Source: CAZZNQ01 sp964655775 (GTDB taxonomy: Bacteria > Planctomycetota > Brocadiia > SM23-32). Taken from it: a DNA stretch of 20,095 nucleotides. Location of the stretch: positions 1 through 20,095 of the forward strand of contig CAZZNQ010000075.1 of the NCBI GenBank assembly GCA_964655775.1, read 5' to 3'. Below the pieces are notes generated by a model. That model made no database searches, was not told the DNA's origin, and saw only the letters and a list, made by a program, of their open reading frames with translations. This document shows, in pieces, positions 14,532 through 20,095 of this stretch; position 1 is the first letter of the stretch, and every line of letters begins with the position of its first letter. The translations under genes and the position numbers were made by a program.

Positions 14532-15307
14532 ACCATCGGACCGGGCGGCGGTGCGTCCGGGAACGTGCCGGGGGGATAGTCGACCCGTAATAGCGTTAGC
14601 GCCCGAGCCGGTGCGGTGGGTCCGGTCAGCGCTCGGTCGCGTTTCGCGAGGATCGTGCCGATCTCTCCCGGATCGATCTTGCCCAGCCCTGCCTCCAGAA
14701 GCGTCCCGACGATGATGCGCACCATGTTGTAGAGAAAACCGTTGGCCTCCACGAAGTAGTGCAGTTCGTCGTCGGCTTCAACGAGTTCGCTGCGCGTGAG
14801 GCGTCGCACGCGGCCCTCCACGTCGGTGTGTTCGCTGGCGAAGCTGGTGAAGTCGTGCTCCCCCTCTAGCGCGTCCGCACACGCCTTCATTGCGGCGATG
14901 TCCAGGGGGCGCCACACCCGCATCGTCCTTCCCTCGCGGAGCGGATGACGCACGTTGCTGCGCAGGATCCTGTAACGATACAGCTTTGACACCGCGTGGC
15001 GGCGGGCGTCGAAATCGGCCGCGACCGTGTGGCATTCCAGGACGCTGACGTCGTCCGGCAGCCAGTAGTTCAGCGCGGGAACGAAGCGGTCGATTGGAAG
15101 CTCCGAGGCCGTGTCCAGGTGCGCAACCTGGCCCTCGGCGTGCACGCCCGAGTCGGTGCGGCTCGCGCCGGTCACGCGGCGGCGTTCCCCGGTGGTGCGG
15201 AACAGCGCCTCCTCCACCGCGCCCTGAACGGTGCGCCCCTCAGGCTGCACCTGCCAGCCGTTGAAGCGGCTGCCGTCGTACTCGATCCTCAACGCCAGTC
15301 TGCGCAT
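14528..15307 (-). CDS. truA: tRNA pseudouridine(38-40) synthase
   Basis: TruA converts uridines at positions 38-40 of the anticodon arm of many tRNAs to pseudouridine. The 259-residue protein begins RLALRIEYDGSRFNGWQ and carries the catalytic aspartate D52 in GASRTDSGVHA. Further family blocks are the DFDARRHAVSKLYRY segment, HDFTSFASE, and FLYNMVRIIVGTLLEAG near the C-terminus. The chosen ATG at 15305-15307 has GGAG about nine bases upstream and matches the normal family N-terminus. The frame is open 29 codons further but that stretch covers the promoter region. It is divergent from the DUF4416-ndk unit. With the glycosyltransferase upstream of the VWA genes, it is the second tRNA modification gene in the window. 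Confidence 0.96.
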   Translation of the reverse strand: MRRLALRIEYDGSRFNGWQVQPEGRTVQGAVEEALFRTTGERRRVTGASRTDSGVHAEGQVAHLDTASELPIDRFVPALNYWLPDDVSVLECHTVAADFDARRHAVSKLYRYRILRSNVRHPLREGRTMRVWRPLDIAAMKACADALEGEHDFTSFASEHTDVEGRVRRLTRSELVEADDELHYFVEANGFLYNMVRIIVGTLLEAGLGKIDPGEIGTILAKRDRALTGPTAPARALTLLRVDYPPGTFPDAPPPGPMV

Positions 15308-15335
15308 GGAAGGGCTCCGGGGGAATCGTTGCGAG

Positions 15336-15364
15336 ACTCTAATCCATGGGCCGTATGCCGTCAA
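15336..15364 (-). promoter_or_regulatory. Candidate promoter for truA
   Basis: Read on the minus strand: TTGACG (15364-15359), a 17-base spacer, TAGAGT (15341-15336), ending 28 bases before the truA ATG. It is divergent from the plus-strand promoter at 15397. Confidence 0.55.
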
Positions 15365-15396
15365 GCCGGCGGCCGCGATGGCGCGGCCACTCATCG

Positions 15397-15425
15397 TTGC
15401 GCGCTCCGCACCCCACGTCTATAAT
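15397..15425 (+). promoter_or_regulatory. Candidate promoter for the DUF4416-ndk unit
   Basis: TTGCGC (15397-15402), a 17-base spacer and a perfect TATAAT (15420-15425), the best -10 in the window. It predicts a transcript from about 15432 with a leader near 125 bases. Confidence 0.65.
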
Positions 15426-15480
15426 GCCGCAAGCGGCCGGACTTTCGGAAGATGGGATTTCGGTCGTGGTCGATGCGCTC

Positions 15481-15502
15481 CCGATACGGCGCCGATACGG
15501 CG
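15481..15502 (+). repeat. Perfect 11-base tandem repeat in a 5' leader
   Basis: CCGATACGGCG occurs twice head to tail (15481-15491 and 15492-15502), about 50-70 bases after the predicted transcript start and 56 bases before the DUF4416 start codon. It could be a protein-binding direct repeat or an RNA structure element. It is the only perfect tandem repeat I noticed outside coding sequence. Confidence 0.7.
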
Positions 15503-15557
15503 CTGGTGCGGGGTGCGTTCTCTCCGCGAAGCAGCTGCACCAGAGAGACGGGAATCC

Positions 15558-16133
15558 ATGGGCGAGGCGCGTCAACCTGACCCGGTCAAGCTGATCTGCG
15601 GCATGCTGGCCATGCGCGAGGAGTGGCTGAGATCGGCACTGGACCGGCTGCAGGCTTCCTTCGGCCCGGCCGACGACATCGGCGAGGTGCTGCCCTTCGA
15701 TTTCACCGACTACTATGAGCCGGAGATGGGAGGCCCGCTGCTTCGGCAACTGGCCGCGTTTGAGGACCTCATCCGGCCGGAGGCCCTTGCGGACGTGAAG
15801 CTGCGGACGAACGAGCTGGAAACGCAGCTTGCGCGCGAAGTAGCGGACGGGCCCGAGCGACCGGTCAACCTGGACCCCGGCTACGTGAGCGCGGCCAAGT
15901 TGGTGCTCGCGACCACCAAGGACTTCGGCCACCGCGTGTACCTGCGGGACGGCATCTACGCGGAATCGACGCTGAAGTGGCGCAAGGGCGGCTTTGCGTG
16001 CTGGGACTGGACTTACCCCGATTATCGAACAGACGCCTACAGGGACTTTTTCGCGCGGGCCAGGGAGCGTTACCTGGAGCAACTGGCGCGCGAGCACGCA
16101 CCTGTCGCCGGCTGTCCCCGCGACGAAGATTGA
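15558..16133 (+). CDS. DUF4416 family protein
   Basis: A 191-residue cytoplasmic protein of the DUF4416 family, whose function is not known. Characteristic parts are the early KLICGMLA strand, FDFTDYYEPEMG, the PVNLDPGYVSAAKLVLATTK segment, GHRVYLRDGIYAESTLKW, and a C-terminal WTYPDYRTDAYRDFF. The central VLATTKDxxHRxYL and GIYAExTL blocks are the most conserved of the family and are intact. ATG 15558 follows the weak site GACGGGAA. The frame is open upstream for about 100 codons, but that stretch covers the divergent promoters and reads as non-coding. It is followed at 21 bases by ndk and is probably cotranscribed with it. Confidence 0.88.
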   Translation: MGEARQPDPVKLICGMLAMREEWLRSALDRLQASFGPADDIGEVLPFDFTDYYEPEMGGPLLRQLAAFEDLIRPEALADVKLRTNELETQLAREVADGPERPVNLDPGYVSAAKLVLATTKDFGHRVYLRDGIYAESTLKWRKGGFACWDWTYPDYRTDAYRDFFARARERYLEQLAREHAPVAGCPRDED

Positions 16134-16154
16134 GTAAAGGAGCCGATCTGCCAG

Positions 16155-16625
16155 ATGGAACGAACGTTTGTCTTCCTGAAACCGGACGCCGTCAACCGCC
16201 GCTTGGTCGGCGAGATACTATCCCGCATCGAGCGAAAGGGCTTCAGCATCGTCGGCATGAAGGTCACGTGTCTGGACGAGGCCACGGTGCGGCGGCACTA
16301 CGCGGCGCATGAGGGCAAGGATTTCTACGAGCCGCTTGTCCGCTACGTGCTCAGCGGGCCCATTGTCGCCCTGGTGCTGGAGGGCAAGAACGCCGTGAGC
16401 GTCATGCGGAAGATGATGGGCGAGACCTTCGGCAGCGCCTCGCCGCCGGGCACCATTCGGGGAGACATGGCGCTGAGCAACCGCTTCAACCTGATTCACG
16501 GCAGCGACAGCCCCGAGGCGGCCGAGCGCGAGATAGGCATTTTCTTCAAGCCGGAGGAGTTGGTAGAGTACGGTCCGGCTTTCACCGATTGGATCTACGA
16601 TCAGAGCGGCTCCGACATCGTGTAG
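16155..16625 (+). CDS. ndk: Nucleoside diphosphate kinase
   Basis: Ndk balances the nucleoside triphosphate pools by moving the gamma phosphate of ATP to other NDPs through a phosphohistidine. The 156-residue protein has the N-terminal TFVFLKPDAV with K9, the catalytic H115 in NLIHGSDS (112-119), the nucleotide-site PPGTIRGD, and FFKPEEL near the end. It is slightly longer than the common 140-150 residues owing to a C-terminal tail. AAAGGAG at 16136-16142 precedes the start by 12 bases, a little further than usual. The gene lies between the DUF4416 and exported-protein genes at short spacing (21 and 17 bases). Confidence 0.97.
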   Translation: MERTFVFLKPDAVNRRLVGEILSRIERKGFSIVGMKVTCLDEATVRRHYAAHEGKDFYEPLVRYVLSGPIVALVLEGKNAVSVMRKMMGETFGSASPPGTIRGDMALSNRFNLIHGSDSPEAAEREIGIFFKPEELVEYGPAFTDWIYDQSGSDIV

Positions 16626-16642
16626 AACATGGAGATGGGGCA

Positions 16643-17482
16643 ATGAGACCAGAGACGAAAAGACGGGCGGTTGGCTGGATGGCGGGCGGCGCGGTATGCG
16701 CGGCCGTGTTTTGCCTGGTTGCGGCAGGGGGGTGCAGGAGCGACCAGAAGCCCATCGACATGGAACCGCGGTCGGTAACGACGCCGATAACCACGGCGGA
16801 GGCGATCGCGAGGATCATGAACGACCAGCGCCGATGGAGCACCATGGAAGCAAGGTGCAAGGTCATGCTGCGCAACCTGCGCATCCCGCGACCGAACGGA
16901 CAACTGGATTTGGGAGAGGGGCAGCTCTTCATCAGCAAACCGGGACGCATCAGTGTTCGCGTACCCGGCAGCGGCCAATTGCGGGCCAAGCTTGTGGGCA
17001 ACGGCCAGAGCTACACCGTTGACATTCCTCTGCTGCGCACCAGCTACGCCGGACATTATGGAGAACCGGTCGAGCCCCGACCGAATGACCTGATCATCAT
17101 GCCGGAGGACATCGTGGATGCCTTCGACATGGGCAACGTGTTTGCCGGGAAGATCCAGATGCAGGTGCAGAACCCCGGTCTCTCCACCATCTTCAACTCC
17201 GTGCGCGGTCCCGGAGAGCGTCCGCACCTGCTCATGGTGAACAGCGTCTCATTCGATCGGCGCACCGGGAACGTGCTGCTTTACAGCAAGTACAACCCCA
17301 ACGGAACCGCGCGCGTGCAGATGACGCTGGCGGACTATCGACCGGTGCAGAGCACGGGCGAGGAAGCGGTCGACGTTCCGCACAGCCTGTTGCTGGTCTA
17401 CAGCGGCACGTCGGCTATGCTGAGGTTGGCGGACGTAAAGCTGAACACGACGATGCCGGACGGCATCTTCGAAGTAAGGTAA
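16643..17482 (+). CDS. Probable lipoprotein with LolA/DUF4292-like fold
   Basis: A 279-residue exported protein. Residues 1-31 form a signal peptide with basic start RPETKRR, a hydrophobic core AGGAVCAAVFCLVAA, and C31 preceded by AGG, an imperfect lipobox (Ala rather than Leu/Val at -3). After a linker, the body shows the alternating pattern of a curved beta-sheet, from MEARCKVMLRNLRI through QLFISKPGRISVRVPGSG to SFDRRTGNVLLYSKYN. It closes with LADVKLNTTMPDGIFEVR, which resembles the end of LolA/LolB- and DUF4292-type lipid-carrier folds. I infer a periplasmic lipid- or ligand-binding role. ATG 16643 is used because GGAG lies eight bases upstream and the signal peptide begins there. It is likely cotranscribed with ndk. 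Confidence 0.78.
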   Translation: MRPETKRRAVGWMAGGAVCAAVFCLVAAGGCRSDQKPIDMEPRSVTTPITTAEAIARIMNDQRRWSTMEARCKVMLRNLRIPRPNGQLDLGEGQLFISKPGRISVRVPGSGQLRAKLVGNGQSYTVDIPLLRTSYAGHYGEPVEPRPNDLIIMPEDIVDAFDMGNVFAGKIQMQVQNPGLSTIFNSVRGPGERPHLLMVNSVSFDRRTGNVLLYSKYNPNGTARVQMTLADYRPVQSTGEEAVDVPHSLLLVYSGTSAMLRLADVKLNTTMPDGIFEVR

Positions 17483-17502
17483 GTGCGGTCTGTCCGCGAA
17501 GC

Positions 17503-17823
17503 CTAATCCGCCTGCTGGGCGGGTGGAGCTTCCTGCTGCGGCGCCAGGCCAGGGATCTTCTCCAGCAGGCCCATCTGGTGGGCTACGAAGGCGGCGATCG
17601 CCAGGATGATGATCAGGATGATCAGCTTCCTGAGCGCTCCCCGCGCGCCGCGAGTCGCCTTCGGCTGGCTCTTGCGCCATTCGCGATACTGACTGGCGCA
17701 GTCACGGCCGCAGAACGCACCGTGCTCCGTCTTGAAGGAGCAATCGTCGCAGACCGGTTTGTGACACTGTATGCAACGGAAGCGTGCGGGCTTGTCGTGA
17801 CAGACTACGCACTTGCTCTCCAC
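17503..17823 (-). CDS. Zinc-finger membrane protein (B-box-like)
   Basis: A 106-residue protein. The N-terminal 42 residues hold eight cysteines (C5, C8, C17, C20, C25, C28, C38, C42) in a cross-brace-like arrangement with H21 and H34, resembling B-box or HIT-type zinc fingers. A basic linker (RKSQPKATRGARGALRK) is followed by one membrane helix (67-81, LIILIIILAIAAFVA), and the tail is Pro/Gln/Ala-rich. The basic linker predicts that the finger faces the cytoplasm. I prefer GTG 17823 because AGGAGG lies eight bases upstream; GTG 17832 would place that site directly against the start. It follows hslU at 43 bases on the same strand and probably belongs to that transcript. Function unknown. Confidence 0.78.
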   Translation of the reverse strand: MESKCVVCHDKPARFRCIQCHKPVCDDCSFKTEHGAFCGRDCASQYREWRKSQPKATRGARGALRKLIILIIILAIAAFVAHQMGLLEKIPGLAPQQEAPPAQQAD

Positions 17824-17866
17824 GGTCCCCACCTCCTGATTCGTAGACGAGGCGTTCGGCCCTCAC

Positions 17867-19194
<1,328 letters not shown>

Positions 19195-19198
<4 letters not shown>

Positions 19199-19746
19199 GA
19201 GAGGGTTTCCGTCCGTATTTCCCTGTTGGTGTAAACGCACAGGTCGGCCGCGATCTCGAGGGACTTCTGCACGATGGTGCTCGCGTCCAGGTCGGTGTTC
19301 TCAAGGAGGGCGCGCGCTGCGGCGGTCGCCAGGTTTCCGCCCGAGCCGATGCCGAGCACACCGTCGTCCGGCTCGATCACCTCGCCGTTGCCGCTTATCA
19401 GCAGGCTGTGCTTCGCGTCCACCGCCACCAGAAGGCTCTGCAGGGGGCGCAGCAGCTTGTCCGTGCGCCACTCCTTGGCCAGCTCCTGCGCGCTGCGCAC
19501 CAGGTTGCCCTGGAATGCCTCCAGCTTGCCCTCGAACCGGTCGAGCAGCGCAAAGGCGTCGCCCGCCGCCCCCGCGAAGCCCACGATGACCAGCCCCTGG
19601 TGCAGGCGACGGATCTTGGATGCCCTCGCCTTCACCACGGTATCGTTCAGTGTCACCTGCCCGTCGCCGCCGAGGGCGACTTCCCCGTCGCGGCGCACGC
19701 TCAAGATAGTGGTGCTGCGCATCGTTGGATGCTCGTCGGATGTCAT
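19195..19746 (-). CDS. hslV: HslV, peptidase subunit of the HslUV protease
   Basis: Threonine peptidase of the proteasome-like HslUV complex. The 183-residue protein aligns closely to E. coli HslV: TTILSVRRDG, GGDGQVTLNDTVVK, GFAGAAGDAF, ELAKEWRTDKLLR, IGSGGNLATAAARALL and YTNREI. By alignment, the catalytic threonine is T12, with D28 and K44 matching E. coli D17 and K33. Eleven residues (MTSDEHPTMRS) therefore precede the active-site threonine and must be removed for activity, rather than methionine alone. The start is supported by AAAGGAG seven to eight bases upstream. An internal ATG at residue 9 has no such site. The gene is coupled to hslU and follows a DUF2961 gene by 25 bases. Confidence 0.96.
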
Positions 19747-19771
19747 GGCGTCTGCTCCTTTCGGTCGATGC

Positions 19772-20095
19772 TCAGCGCGGCCAGCGTTTGCGGGCCTCGG
19801 GCAGCGCGGGGAACTCCGCGTGCGGCTCCGCCTGGTACCAGAAGGCCACGCTGCTGATGTCGTCCGTCAGCGGCTCGTAGCCCGTTGCGCGCTGGGGCGT
19901 GAAGCCCAGGTCCTGGATGGTGACGCGCAGGTCCTGCTGGAAACGAATGGGATCCGGGACGTGCCACCGGTAGAGGCCGTGCTTGATGATGGCTCCCTCC
20001 TCGGCGAAGCGAAGCGGATAGCCGAGGAAGGGCGTGGAGTAGGTGCGATTGGCGAAGCACCAAGCGCCGCCCACGTAGTCTTCCGTGCCGGTGCC
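19772..20095 (-). CDS. DUF2961/GH172 family protein, C-terminal part (5' end outside window)
   Basis: The frame is open to the window edge, giving 107 C-terminal residues. The first eight visible residues, GTGTEDYV, are the hallmark DUF2961 block, followed by YSTPFLGYPL, HGLYRWHVPDPIRFQQDLRVTIQ and DDISSVAFWYQAEPH, all in family order. DUF2961 proteins include the GH172 glycosidases acting on fructofuranosides and arabinofuranosides. In planctomycete-like bacteria they are common and probably serve polysaccharide breakdown. Whether the protein is secreted cannot be seen, because the N-terminus is missing. It is on the same strand as hslVU and 25 bases upstream, so these may share a transcript. 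The GTG inside the frame at 20072-20074 is not a real start. Confidence 0.88.
   Translation of the reverse strand, partial: GTGTEDYVGGAWCFANRTYSTPFLGYPLRFAEEGAIIKHGLYRWHVPDPIRFQQDLRVTIQDLGFTPQRATGYEPLTDDISSVAFWYQAEPHAEFPALPEARKRWPR

Noticed and set aside
15231..15557. Extension of the DUF4416 gene to an upstream start about 100 codons earlier.
   Set aside because: The stretch contains the divergent promoters and the truA start region, and the translated part does not resemble the family; ATG 15558 gives the normal N-terminus.

Overview
The window is a GC-rich stretch of bacterial chromosome from a free-living type of genome. The mix of genes is what one sees in the Planctomycetota and neighbouring PVC or Hydrogenedentes-like lineages: paired BatA-like von Willebrand proteins, a DUF4416 protein, a DUF2961/GH172 protein, a xylose-isomerase-like epimerase, small zinc-ribbon and coiled-coil proteins, and HslUV. 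This placement is an inference from gene content; there is no rRNA or other phylogenetic marker strong enough to fix it. There is no sign of phage, insertion sequence, plasmid, CRISPR array or tRNA, and no gene-free gap longer than about 250 bases.

Left part (1-4288, plus strand): the 3' two thirds of phosphoglycerate kinase, then a divergent ribulose-phosphate 3-epimerase, a nested palindromic intergenic element, accD (acetyl-CoA carboxylase carboxyltransferase beta), a TIM-barrel sugar phosphate isomerase/epimerase and an unrecognised 307-residue protein. Middle-left (4330-7492, plus): cinA, a zinc-ribbon/coiled-coil protein, and a membrane-anchored coiled-coil protein with a very acidic tail. 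These meet rsmA (ksgA) on the minus strand, with stop codons overlapping by 4 bp.

Middle (8486-14154, plus): a tight three-gene operon with ATGA and TGATG junctions. It encodes a GTDC1/QTMAN-like glycosyltransferase (predicted tRNA-queuosine mannosyltransferase) and two large membrane-anchored VWA proteins of the BatA type. Facing it on the minus strand are truA and a small two-helix membrane protein.

Right part: a plus-strand unit of DUF4416 protein, ndk and a LolA-like or DUF4292-like exported protein (15397-17482). Converging on it is a minus-strand unit of a DUF2961/GH172 protein (cut by the window edge), hslV, hslU and a zinc-finger membrane protein (20095-17503).

Most genes are housekeeping: glycolysis/pentose phosphate, fatty acid synthesis, NAD repair, rRNA and tRNA modification, nucleotide balance and proteolysis. 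The parts least explained are the glycosyltransferase-VWA operon, the two scaffold-like proteins after cinA, the nested palindrome at 1391-1452, and the altered residues in the epimerase and the HslU pore loop. Nine candidate sigma-70-type promoters with 17-18 base spacers could be read by eye and fit the inferred transcription units well. I do not see a clear, wholly new biological system.
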